NCBI GenBank assembly: GCA_016722285.1
Contig: JADKGI010000001.1
Location: 496,001 to 560,000, forward strand
From: Saprospiraceae bacterium
GTDB lineage: Bacteria > Bacteroidota > Bacteroidia > Chitinophagales > Saprospiraceae
Direction of reading: 5' to 3'
Length of the DNA stretch: 64,000 bases
The notes beneath the pieces are model-generated. The model had not been told where the DNA came from. It did not search any database and saw only the letters and a program-made list of their open reading frames with translations. This document shows positions 55,744 to 64,000 of the stretch, piece after piece; positions within the stretch are counted from its first letter, which is position 1, and each line of letters begins with the position of its first letter. The translations under genes were made by a program, and so were the position numbers.

Positions 55744-57640
55744 TTATAGATGAAACTCCTCATCAAAATCTGTAACTTTTTTTGGTTTTGCGTCTTCTGA
55801 GCCTTCGAGAATAGCTGTTTCATATTTACTGCAATCTATTTCTATGAGTTCTTCTTCGGGGCGCATAAACACCATATTCTTACCAAAACCCAGTAAATTG
55901 TCATTTTCTATTTTTGTCAGAAGTTTTTCAAAAAACGGGCGTGCCATGACGGCTCCCTGACCATCAGCGAGGGTGTTGAACCGGATGAATTCCTGATCTC
56001 CACCTACCCATGTAGAGATTACTATTTCAGGCGTGAAACCCACAAACCATCCGTCCTTATAGTCATTGGTAGTACCTGTTTTACCGGCAACCTGGCTTTT
56101 AAATTTAGACTGGATGATACTGGCTACATATTTCAGCATATCAACGATCACATAATTGTATGCGGGATTGATGGCCTTTTTTTGCTCAGGTACTGAAGAA
56201 TATACAAGTCTTCCGTTCTTATCTTCGATCCTTGTTACAAAAATAGGTTTAGTCACAATACCTTCATTGGCATAGCCTGTGTAAGCACATGCCATGTCCA
56301 TAGCTGACAGTTCGGGCGTTCCCAGACAGATGGATGGATAGTTCGGTATTTTATTTTTATCGATGCCGAGATTTCCTACCAGGTTTTTGACAGATTCTAC
56401 ATTTCCGATCTCTTTCATAAGAAAAACAGACACCGAGTTTTTTGAGTCTTTCAGAGCTTGTCTCAGGGTATAAGTCTGGCCGGTAAATTTATTATCAGAA
56501 TTGGAAGGGCACCAGGTACTGCTTAGGTGGAAATTCGGGTCATTTGCCTCGATGCACTGACGGACATCCTGCACTTTATAGCAGGGAGACATGGCATTAT
56601 CAATTATTGCTGTCGAATATATAAAAGGCTTGAAAGTAGAACCTACCTGCCTGTTAGAGTTTACGTGGTCATATTGAAAATATTTATGTCCAATTCCTCC
56701 AACCCATGACAAGATGTGCCCTGTTTTGGGATCAACGGAGACCGAACCGATCTGCAAATGCTGCAGATGATACTTTATAGAGTCAAGTGGGGTCATTTCG
56801 GTTACCTTCTCTCCGATATCATTATAAGCAAATACGATCATTTTTGTCTTGGTATTAAAAGAAATATTTACCGCATTCTGCATTTTGTTCCATTGGGACT
56901 TAAGTATAGCCCAATATTCGCTTTTCATTAATGCAGTGTATGTATCTAAATCTCCTTGAGTGATAAAGTTACTTTTGGCCAGCTTTTGCAGGTGCCCTTT
57001 TGTATTTTCTTCTTCAAAACATCTGAATATATCCGTGTCTGAAAGCTCAAGTCCATTAAATCCAGAGGAAATATCACCAAATACTTTAGACATATAGGTT
57101 GATCTGATCGCTTTGTACCGGTCAGATTCTTTCATCATCTGTATTAATACTCTTTTGCGTCCTTCGATCTTGGTTTTGTCTGCTTTGTATGTCATAAAAT
57201 CCTTACCCTTCCACCTCTCAAAATACTTGGTTTGCAATTGAGACATATGCTCATACATAGCCTGTTCGGCATACTTTTGTATCCTTGTATCTATAGTAGT
57301 ATATATTTTCAAGCCGTCGGTATAAAGGTTGTAATTGCTTCCATCCGGTTTGTGGTATTTTTCATCTTCCAACAGTGTTTTTACCCACTTTGTCAGTTCT
57401 GCCCTGAAATATGGGGCTATACCATCATGATGCGCCTCCCTTCTGAAATTATCCAGATTGATGGGTTTTACTCTTTTGTTGAGATATTCTTCATCTGTCA
57501 GAAATCCGTTCAATACCATCTGCTTCAGTACTACCGACCGTCGATTATGGCTGTTTTGAGGATTTATTTTTGGATTGTATAATCTTGGATTTTTGAGCAT
57601 GGCTATCAGGACAGCCGCCTCTTCTATTGAGATATCTTTT
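55744..57640 (-). CDS. Penicillin-binding protein 1A, C-terminal fragment
   Basis: About 630 codons. It starts in the frame ISIEEAAVLIAMLKNPRLYN, the end of the glycosyltransferase domain, and holds the transpeptidase: SxxK in VGSTFKPFIYS, SxN in SKNSVSVFL and KTG in AGKTGTTNDYKDGW. The preceding gene fragment joins if one A is added to the A run opposite 57637-57640. Together they make a full class A PBP of about 830 residues, which polymerises and cross-links peptidoglycan at the inner membrane. The break is probably a sequence error because such genes are important. Confidence 0.88.
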
Positions 57641-58235
57641 GGTCTTTCCCAAAATAGGTTTTGGCTGCAGCACCTATTCCGACTGCATCAAACAGGAAAT
57701 CACTTTTATTCAGGTACATAGCCAGAATCTCTTCCTTGGTATATCTTTTTTCAAACTCTATAGCTATTACCCATTCCTTTAGCTTTTGCCATATTCTTTT
57801 ATGAAAAGTGGATGATCTCTGCGTAAAAAATAATTTTGCAAGTTGCTGAGTGATCGTACTGGCTCCTCCTTTGCTGCCCAAATAAAATAGAGCTCTGGCT
57901 GTCCCTCTGATATCTATACCCACATGGCTATAAAATCTGACATCTTCAGTGGCAATCAAGGCTTTTACGATATTGGGGTTTATATCTTTAAAATCCAGCC
58001 ATTCTCTGTTATACTTGAATATCTTTCCAAATACCAGATTGTCTGCAGAAATGAACTGTGAGGCTATTTCATATTTCGGATTTTCGAGTTCTGCCGTATC
58101 GGGCAGTAGGGCCTTGGAAATATAATAAAATAGCAATCCAATGATAATAATTCCTGTTACTAATAGATAAATCAGCCATTTGAGATATTGATTGCCTGAC
58201 GGTTTCGGTGTAGTACCTGACTTTTTAGTTGCCAT
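57624..58235 (-). CDS. Penicillin-binding protein 1A, N-terminal fragment
   Basis: 203 codons. A short cytosolic tail, one transmembrane segment (WLIYLLVTGIIIIGLLFYYI at about 20-39), and the GT51 transglycosylase domain with ATEDVRFYSHVGIDIRGTAR (catalytic Glu), KGGASTITQQLAK and RYTKEEILAMYLN. It stops at TAG 57624-57626 after FGKDQKISQ, where the proper frame continues as KDISIEEAA. See the C-terminal fragment. Confidence 0.88.
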   Translation of the reverse strand: MATKKSGTTPKPSGNQYLKWLIYLLVTGIIIIGLLFYYISKALLPDTAELENPKYEIASQFISADNLVFGKIFKYNREWLDFKDINPNIVKALIATEDVRFYSHVGIDIRGTARALFYLGSKGGASTITQQLAKLFFTQRSSTFHKRIWQKLKEWVIAIEFEKRYTKEEILAMYLNKSDFLFDAVGIGAAAKTYFGKDQKISQ

Positions 58236-58269
58236 GGATAATGTAAGGGAGATGATATTGTATTATTTG

Positions 58270-58277
58270 CAAAGATA
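58270..58277 (-). promoter_or_regulatory. -7 box of the PBP1A gene
   Basis: CAAAGATA on the plus strand reads TATCTTTG on the minus strand, 34 bases before the ATG at 58235. It is the same box as that of metG. Confidence 0.45.
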
Positions 58278-58344
58278 TTCATTTAAATTGATATACGACG
58301 AAGATCGGAATGTATTGGCATTTAATGGTGTCAGCTTGAAGTAT

Positions 58345-58797
58345 TTATGACGTTTTGGCAAGTATGAATGCATCCATGGCATCATCCAGCAACTCAACTA
58401 CTTCTGCAAAATTATCATGATAATACGGGTCAGGAACCGCTTCATTTCGGCCAGGCCGCAGAAAATTAAGCATATGGCTGACTTTGTCCTTTTGCAGTGG
58501 TGTCTTGCATAGATTGATTACATCCAGATAGTTGGAGCTATCCATGGTAAGTATGACATCAAAATAGTCGAGGTCATCCGGCGTTATTTTTCTGGAAATC
58601 TGTTTAGATATGTCGATACCAACGGCTTTGGTTGCTTTTATAGCCCTATCATCTGGTGCTTCACCATCATGCCATCCTGATGTACCCACAGAATCCACGA
58701 TCCAGTCAAGCTTCTTTTCACGAATTTTTTTTTCAAGAACTCCTTGAGCAATGGGGGATCTGCAAATATTGCCCAGACAAACCATAAGTATCTTCAT
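58345..58797 (-). CDS. Low-molecular-weight protein tyrosine phosphatase
   Basis: 150 residues. The P-loop is VCLGNICRSP (Cys7 to Ser14) and the general acid Asp lies in AVPDPYYHD near residue 120. Length and order match the family. It removes phosphate from tyrosine in cytosolic proteins; in bacteria such enzymes often control polysaccharide export kinases, but no kinase or capsule gene is nearby. It probably forms a single transcript. Confidence 0.92.
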   Translation of the reverse strand: MKILMVCLGNICRSPIAQGVLEKKIREKKLDWIVDSVGTSGWHDGEAPDDRAIKATKAVGIDISKQISRKITPDDLDYFDVILTMDSSNYLDVINLCKTPLQKDKVSHMLNFLRPGRNEAVPDPYYHDNFAEVVELLDDAMDAFILAKTS

Positions 58798-59003
58798 ATC
58801 AGTTTTTCTTTTGGTACATGACGCATTAAAAATATGCTATTAATAACTTTCATACATTCAAATATGTTTTCTTTTAGTATTTAGTGATCAATGATATTTC
58901 TAAAAATATTATTTTACAAAATAAGTTTTCTTACCGACTGATTGTATAATTAACACTACTATTGTACGTTATATTTAATTTTAAATGATTTCAAAATACT
59001 AAT

Positions 59004-59693
59004 ATGGCATTATCATTTCATTATAAAGGAAAATTAAAAAACGCACCATCGTTGCCTTTCTTAGTGGAAGAGTTGGAGGATATTTGTCATGTTTTTGATT
59101 GGAAGATCAAAGTTTATAATAATATATTTCCCAAAAATACTTTTGCTGATCCTGTAAACGATGAAAATTATGGTATCATGTTTACTCCACCTTCAAGCGA
59201 TCCTGTCAGTTTCGTTTTCGATAGTGAAGGAAGAGTTATACAGCCGTGGCTCAGAGATATTTTGAAAAAAACCCAAGATGGCGAAATTAAAGTGATCACC
59301 ATACAGCTAAATGTTGATGATGCTTCATCCGACCCGATAGTTTCTGAGCAAAATGAAGCTTTTGATCCCGCATCCATCCTTTACTCTGTACATGTAAAAA
59401 TGCCGTCCAGCAGTGCCGAAATATATGTAAAAGTGGTTGAACTTCTGAGATATCTCAGTCAAAAATATTTGGAAGATTTCACAATCAAAGACGAGACAAA
59501 TTACTGGGGGTCAGGTGATGTCACAATTCTGAAGGATGATTCTACTGCTATCAATGTTATTGTGGAAAGGTTCCAGGAACTGTTGGGAAGAGAACCTATT
59601 AAAGATCCGAAAGACTTCATCAGGTTATTGAAAAAGCTGAATCGCGAAATCAAAAGGGAAAGTGACAAACCAGATAAAAAGTCAGAAGAATAG
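59004..59693 (+). CDS. Conserved hypothetical cytosolic protein
   Basis: 229 residues without signal peptide or membrane span. Landmarks are SFHYKGKLKNAPSLPFLVEE near the N-terminus, GIMFTPPSSDPVSFVFDSEG, VVELLRYLSQKYLEDF and a charged C-terminus (KREIKRESD-like). I recognise no named family, although the even composition and good codon use point to a real gene. It lies alone between divergent neighbours. Confidence 0.6.
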   Translation: MALSFHYKGKLKNAPSLPFLVEELEDICHVFDWKIKVYNNIFPKNTFADPVNDENYGIMFTPPSSDPVSFVFDSEGRVIQPWLRDILKKTQDGEIKVITIQLNVDDASSDPIVSEQNEAFDPASILYSVHVKMPSSSAEIYVKVVELLRYLSQKYLEDFTIKDETNYWGSGDVTILKDDSTAINVIVERFQELLGREPIKDPKDFIRLLKKLNREIKRESDKPDKKSEE

Positions 59694-59797
59694 ACCACTT
59701 ACCTTTAAGGATGTTCGACGTATTTTTGATTTTTTTATATATATTTACTTTCTTTGAGCAAAACATCATACAGGCAAACCAGCCACAGAATAGTGTT

Positions 59798-60328
59798 TCA
59801 ATCAGTCAGATGGCAAACATTAATAAATGTCTGATAATCCGGTTTATCAGCCACTGAATGGTGTATAAAGCTCTCCACAACATTGCCATTCCTGACCAGA
59901 AAGATGCCCGGCATCTGAAGTCCGTCTCCGATTCTTTTATTATCGGGCAGCATTTGTTTTGTAGTGGCTATCTCGAAGCCTCTTATCCAGGTCTTCAAAC
60001 CAAATAACTGGCTGAAAGAACCTTTTAATAGCCCAAAGGAGGAATAACACTTGCAATCAGGATCCGATATATGCTCAATATCTGTCAGGTCAAATTTCTT
60101 AAAATATCCTTCTGCAGTGGTATAATCTGACATGTGTACCAGTACTACTTTTATACCTTCGGCATATAATTTTTCCCTTTTTCTGGATATATCATACATT
60201 GATTCCTTACAGAATACACATCCGAAATGTCTGAGAAAGACAATCAGAACAGGACTTTGGTCTGATAGGTCACTTAAGTTGTTGCCTTTATTAGTTTTGA
60301 ATAGTGACAGTGTCTGTCTGTTTACCAT
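59798..60328 (-). CDS. Peroxiredoxin-like (AhpC/TSA) protein
   Basis: 176 residues from the ATG at 60328; a TTG nine codons upstream is less likely. A thioredoxin-like fold with VLIVFLRHFGCVFCKESM, in which Cys37 and Cys40 form a CxxC pair at the position of the peroxidatic Cys of the PRXL2/AhpC-TSA_2 group. Further blocks are HISDPDCKCYSSFGL and QMPGIFLVRNG. It probably reduces peroxides or disulfides in the cytosol. It is 61 bases from mdh on the same strand. Confidence 0.75.
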   Translation of the reverse strand: MVNRQTLSLFKTNKGNNLSDLSDQSPVLIVFLRHFGCVFCKESMYDISRKREKLYAEGIKVVLVHMSDYTTAEGYFKKFDLTDIEHISDPDCKCYSSFGLLKGSFSQLFGLKTWIRGFEIATTKQMLPDNKRIGDGLQMPGIFLVRNGNVVESFIHHSVADKPDYQTFINVCHLTD

Positions 60329-60389
60329 AATTTCAAAGCTGACATTTGTGACCAATAAACCAAAGTCCCTCAGGAATGTTTACCTGTTA

Positions 60390-61316
60390 CTACATTTTAT
60401 CAAATACTTCCATCACTTCTTTTACAGCTGCAGCAGATTCATGAAGCAGTTTTGTTTCTGCCTTGTTCAGTTTCAACTCTATAATCTTTTCGATTCCGTT
60501 TTTACCTAATTTTACCGGCACCCCAACGAAAATATCTTTGAGGCCATACTGACCATTCAGTTGGGCACAAACAGGATATATCCTGTTTTCATTTTTTACG
60601 ATGGATTCGACCATTTGTGCTGCTGCTGCTCCCGGAGCATACCAGGCAGAAGTTCCCATTAGTTTTACCAATTCTCCACCTCCTGCTTTGGTTCTTTCTA
60701 CGATGGCATCAAGTACTTTAGGTTTTACGAGCTCTGTCACCGGAATTCCACTCACAGTGGTATATCGGGGTAGTGGTACCATCGTATCACCATGACCGCC
60801 CATCAGGATAGCCTGGATATCTTTGGGAGATACATTCAATTCGGATGCCAGAAATGCTCGGTAACGCGCTGTGTCCAATATACCCGCCATACCGAAGACC
60901 CTGGTACTCTTTAATCCTGCAGCCTTGAAAGCGGCGTACGTCATCACATCCAGTGGATTAGAAACAACTATGATGATCGGATTTTTAGAGTGTTCGAGCA
61001 CAGATTTTACTACTGAAGTGACAATATTTGCATTGGTCGAGATCAAATCATCCCTGCTCATACCCGGCTTACGTGGTATTCCGGCTGTGATGACGATTAT
61101 GTCTGAATTTTTTGTGTCTTTATAATCACTGGTACCGATCAATCGGGTACTGTAATTATCTATCGGAGCCTGCTGCCAGGTATCCAGGGCTTTACCTCTC
61201 GCCAGATCTCCAACGATGTCCACCAAAACTACTTCATTAACAATGTCTTTGTGTGCCAGTACATTGGCCACGGTCGCTCCAACATTCCCTGCTCCGATTA
61301 CGGTAACTTTACTCAT
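60390..61316 (-). CDS. mdh: Malate dehydrogenase
   Basis: 308 residues, the LDH-like type. The NAD-binding loop is VIGAGNVGATVANVLAHKDI, the substrate arginines are in GIPRKPGMSRDDL, then VSNPLDVMTY and the catalytic His in MGGHGDTMVPLPRY. It converts malate and oxaloacetate in the TCA cycle. Length and motifs are complete. A CAAATTTA site upstream (TAAATTTG on the minus strand, about 61366-61373) may be its -7 box. Confidence 0.95.
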   Translation of the reverse strand: MSKVTVIGAGNVGATVANVLAHKDIVNEVVLVDIVGDLARGKALDTWQQAPIDNYSTRLIGTSDYKDTKNSDIIVITAGIPRKPGMSRDDLISTNANIVTSVVKSVLEHSKNPIIIVVSNPLDVMTYAAFKAAGLKSTRVFGMAGILDTARYRAFLASELNVSPKDIQAILMGGHGDTMVPLPRYTTVSGIPVTELVKPKVLDAIVERTKAGGGELVKLMGTSAWYAPGAAAAQMVESIVKNENRIYPVCAQLNGQYGLKDIFVGVPVKLGKNGIEKIIELKLNKAETKLLHESAAAVKEVMEVFDKM

Positions 61317-61566
61317 GATAAATTTTATTTTTGATTTTATTAATTATGAATATTATTTTCTGTTCGGCAAATTTACAAAGCTGAGAAGAGAATTTTAAAT
61401 CATTTTATGATAATACGATGTTAATAATGAACAAAATAGTAAGTCTGATTCATTATAACACGACAAACCATACTTTTTTCTTAAGCTCTATTGCCCTGAT
61501 TGCCCATTTAATCATGTAACTTTACGTGTTTATAACTCTATTTTATCTATATATATTTCATCCATT

Positions 61567-61977
61567 ATGCAAAAAGTTGAACATATCGGAATTGCCGTAA
61601 AAGATCTTGATGCCTCTGAAAAAATTTATGAAAAATTATTAAACACATCATCCTACAAACGCGAAGAAGTGGCTTCAGAACACGTCATTACCTCATTTTT
61701 TAAGAATGGTCCCAATAAAATAGAGTTGCTTGTTGCCACCGATGAGTCCAGTGCTATTCACAAATATATAGAAAAAAAAGGAGAAGGCATCCACCATGTG
61801 GCATTTGCAGTACAAGACATACTTGTAGAGATGGAAAGACTCAGGTCTGAAGGATTCATATTGCTGAACGAACAACCTAAACGGGGTGCCGACAACAAAC
61901 TGGTATGTTTTGTTCATCCTAAAGGGACCAGTGGTGTACTAATCGAACTTTGTCAGGAACTGAAAGAGGATCATTGA
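61567..61977 (+). CDS. mce: Methylmalonyl-CoA epimerase
   Basis: 136 residues, one VOC-type domain pair. KVEHIGIAVKDLDASEKIYE provides the first metal His, followed by the GEGIHHVAFAVQDI block with the second, and Glu in GVLIELCQ. It interconverts the two stereoisomers of methylmalonyl-CoA on the way between propionyl-CoA and succinyl-CoA. The mutase is not in the window. The stop overlaps the next start (TGATG). Confidence 0.92.
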   Translation: MQKVEHIGIAVKDLDASEKIYEKLLNTSSYKREEVASEHVITSFFKNGPNKIELLVATDESSAIHKYIEKKGEGIHHVAFAVQDILVEMERLRSEGFILLNEQPKRGADNKLVCFVHPKGTSGVLIELCQELKEDH

Positions 61978-62744
61978 TGGATCTGACATTATTCGAATAT
62001 GCCATAGCCCTGACGGGCAGCTTTATGGCCGGTGCTGTCAATACTCTGGCAGGGAACGGGTCTGTCATCACACTTAGCATCCTCACTGACCTGATAGGAC
62101 TTCCGGGCAATGTAGCAAATGGCACAAACCGGGTCGGCGTTTTATTCCAAACTATCGGTAGCAGTTCAGGATTTGCAAAAAGTAAAATGATCGATCTGGG
62201 CAAATCAAAGAGCATCATTATTTTAACCGTACTCGGTGCTATCTTAGGCGTCTTTACTGCTATATCCGTTTCCAATGAGCAATTTCTCTTTGTGTTTAAA
62301 TATCTCATGCTTGTCATGCTTATGATGGTTCTGGTCAAACCCGAAAAGTGGCTCAGAACTACAGAAATAAAAAAAGTTTCTGCATGGATTTCGATACCGG
62401 CTTTTATCATCATCGGTTTCTATGGAGGCTTTATTCAGATGGGTATGGGAATTTTCTTCCTTGCTGTGACTGTCCTGCTGGCTGGTTATAATATCATGCA
62501 TGCCAATGCAATAAAGACAATAGTAATTGCGATATATACTATAATAGTGCTGGCCATATTCCAGTTGAAAGGTCTTGTAAACTGGGAAGTGGGATTATTG
62601 ATGGCAATAGGTCAGACTCTGGGGGGGTATCTTACCGCAGCATATGCCTCCAAATGGAAAGATATCAATCTTTGGGCATACAGATTGCTTATCATAATTA
62701 TTATCTTTGCGATTTTAATGCAATTTCAAATTATTAAACTTTAA
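61977..62744 (+). CDS. TauE/SafE-family sulfite exporter-like membrane protein
   Basis: 255 residues from the ATG that overlaps the stop of the epimerase gene. About eight transmembrane helices are visible. Family landmarks are FMAGAVNTLAGNGSVITLSI and, in the second half, the matching GFYGGFIQMGMGIFFL, reflecting the internal repeat. Family members export sulfite, sulfonates or other small organic anions. The coupling to mce suggests co-expression and not a shared function. Confidence 0.88.
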   Translation: MDLTLFEYAIALTGSFMAGAVNTLAGNGSVITLSILTDLIGLPGNVANGTNRVGVLFQTIGSSSGFAKSKMIDLGKSKSIIILTVLGAILGVFTAISVSNEQFLFVFKYLMLVMLMMVLVKPEKWLRTTEIKKVSAWISIPAFIIIGFYGGFIQMGMGIFFLAVTVLLAGYNIMHANAIKTIVIAIYTIIVLAIFQLKGLVNWEVGLLMAIGQTLGGYLTAAYASKWKDINLWAYRLLIIIIIFAILMQFQIIKL

Positions 62745-62750
62745 ATAAAT

Positions 62751-63950
62751 ATGAATTTTAAAAATCAATTTTTCATTTTGGGATTACTTGGAACTATTCT
62801 TTTGGCTTCATGTGCCGGAAATAAAAATATTATCACCAGCAAATTCCTAAAAGACCCTGTACTTAAAAGTATCGCTGACAACCCCGAACACGAGGTGCAA
62901 ATCATTTTTACAAGAGTAAATAAAAAAGAAAAGACATTTACATCCTTTTCACACAATGTGATGCCGGACAAATATTTTTATCCTGCCAGCACAGTAAAGA
63001 TGCCCATTGCTATCCTTGCATTGCAAAAGCTCAATGAAATAAAGAAATCCGGTGTGGATATCAGCCGAAAAGACAATATGCTCACTGCTGCATTCAGGCC
63101 CAACCAAACTCCCGCATTTGTAGATACTACGACAACCAACAATCAGCCAAATATCGAAAGATACATTCAAAGAATTTTTGCAGTCAGTGACAACAATGCT
63201 TATAACAGGCTGTATGAATTTTTGGGTCAGGATTATATCAATGAGACCCTAAAAGCTAAAGGCGTCTTTACCAACTCTGTGATCAATTGTCGCCTGAGTG
63301 TACCCGGGCTTACACCGGAGGACAACAGATATACCAATGACATTAAATTTTTCAAAAACAGTGGGACCTTATACAATAATCCGGGAGTATATGCAAAAAA
63401 GGAATGGAAACACAATGCTATAGATGCCGTGAAAGGCGTTGGTTACATAGATGATAAAGGCGTGCTGATCAATCAGCCTTTTGATTTCACAATGAAAAAC
63501 TTTTATTCCCTTAAGGATATGGAGGGTACATTACAACGTATCATCTTTCCCGAATTTTTTCCTGAAAATCAAAGATTTGACCTGACTTCAGACGATTATG
63601 AATTTTTGAAAAAAACGATGTCTGATTTGCCAAAAACATACCCGTTTTATAGTCACGATACCACGTATTATGACAGCTATGTAAAGTATTTCATGTTTGG
63701 CGACAGCAAGGCACCTATGCCGGATGATATAAAGATCTACAATAAAGTGGGGTTGGCTTACGGATATCTAATCGATTGTGCCTACATAGAAAGTAAGTCA
63801 AAAGATGTCGGATTCTTTCTCACCGCTGTCATCAATGTAAATAAAAATAAGATATACAATGACGAAACATATGAATACAATGAGATAGGATTGCCATTCT
63901 TAGCCAAACTGGGCAAGGTAGTTTATGAAAATGAGATAAAAGGTAAATAG
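62751..63950 (+). CDS. Class A beta-lactamase-like serine hydrolase lipoprotein
   Basis: 399 residues. The lipobox lies in GTILLASC. Serine-hydrolase motifs are FYPASTVKMPIAIL (Ser-x-x-Lys), FAVSDNNAYNRLYEFLG (SDN) and a late YNKVGLAYGYLID where KxG is expected. This is the beta-lactamase class A fold with a long insert, seen in Bacteroidota as a peptidase or esterase-like lipoprotein and not a proven resistance enzyme. It starts six bases after the TauE gene, so all three genes mce, tauE-like and this one form an operon. Confidence 0.8.
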   Translation: MNFKNQFFILGLLGTILLASCAGNKNIITSKFLKDPVLKSIADNPEHEVQIIFTRVNKKEKTFTSFSHNVMPDKYFYPASTVKMPIAILALQKLNEIKKSGVDISRKDNMLTAAFRPNQTPAFVDTTTTNNQPNIERYIQRIFAVSDNNAYNRLYEFLGQDYINETLKAKGVFTNSVINCRLSVPGLTPEDNRYTNDIKFFKNSGTLYNNPGVYAKKEWKHNAIDAVKGVGYIDDKGVLINQPFDFTMKNFYSLKDMEGTLQRIIFPEFFPENQRFDLTSDDYEFLKKTMSDLPKTYPFYSHDTTYYDSYVKYFMFGDSKAPMPDDIKIYNKVGLAYGYLIDCAYIESKSKDVGFFLTAVINVNKNKIYNDETYEYNEIGLPFLAKLGKVVYENEIKGK

Positions 63951-64000
63951 CGATTTATTCTTTTTAAAAAGATGTGATGAAGCCCCGGAATTTATTTTCC

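Noticed and set aside
62751..63950. True antibiotic-resistance beta-lactamase
   Set aside because: The SxxK and SDN motifs fit the fold, but the protein is much longer than class A enzymes, has a lipoprotein signal and lacks a standard KTG box.
1..64000. tRNA genes
   Set aside because: I looked for TPsiC-arm patterns followed by an acceptor stem in the intergenic regions and found none convincing; a tRNA scan would settle it.

Overview
The window is AT-rich DNA from a member of the Bacteroidota, most likely of the Saprospiraceae or a close relative. The evidence is a T9SS-type C-terminal sorting domain on two secreted enzymes (the clostripain-like protease and the glycosyl hydrolase), the gliding/T9SS lipoprotein gldH, a MetG with a fused C-terminal tRNA-binding domain, several TAnnTTTG-type -7 promoter boxes, and many DUFs typical of the phylum (DUF3078, DUF2911, DUF1800/DUF1501). 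I see no rRNA, tRNA, CRISPR array, phage or intact IS. The genus assignment is inference.

Layout. 0-4 kb: small unlinked genes (DUF1761, proline-iminopeptidase-like lipoprotein, DUF2200, GNAT acetyltransferase). 4-12 kb: a DUF1800/DUF1501 secreted pair, a T9SS clostripain-like protease, and one intact sulfatase standing next to three decayed sulfatase pieces, one of which appears to be a gene that the protease gene now splits. 12.5-12.8 kb: a gene-free element on the minus strand that looks like a structured RNA with its own terminator. 13-21.5 kb: DUF819 transporter, an ECF sigma - small protein - MscS-like - DUF3078 operon divergent from an HtrA protease (an envelope-stress-like arrangement), a short-form LeuA, a cupin, and lpxK. 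21.8-31.8 kb: DUF2911, a YncE propeller with a PepSY membrane protein, two pseudogenes (MGH1-like glycosidase, beta-lactamase-family hydrolase), an M20 peptidase with an altered metal-ligand position, a GH-A glycosidase with T9SS tail, and a YdeI/SRPBCC pair.

32-41 kb holds the least explained set: a minus-strand run of a methyltransferase, a 563-aa protein whose N-terminus resembles the start of VioB, a 151-aa helical partner, a kelch-type lipoprotein, a VTT membrane protein, a bicovalent-flavin BBE-type oxidase and a 7TM adenylate cyclase. The first members overlap and are probably co-translated. 41-47.7 kb: CDF metal exporter, small hypothetical membrane proteins, AlkA-like glycosylase, a GT-C-like membrane protein and gldH. 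47.9-51.6 kb is an accessory strip: a DUF433 antitoxin, its broken DUF5615 toxin, a broken ParD, three copies of a ~124-bp repeat, and a membrane-anchored protein with a DNA-binding-like N-terminus. 51.8-64 kb is core: rpsF-rpsR-rplI, metG-fur family, PBP1A, LMW phosphatase, mdh, methylmalonyl-CoA epimerase, TauE/SafE and a class-A beta-lactamase-like lipoprotein.

Several genes, including PBP1A and gldH, are broken only by loss of one base in a homopolymer or short run. This pattern suggests consensus errors (for example from long reads) for those genes. The pseudogenes at 24-26 kb and 48-49 kb also carry nonsense substitutions and look truly decayed.
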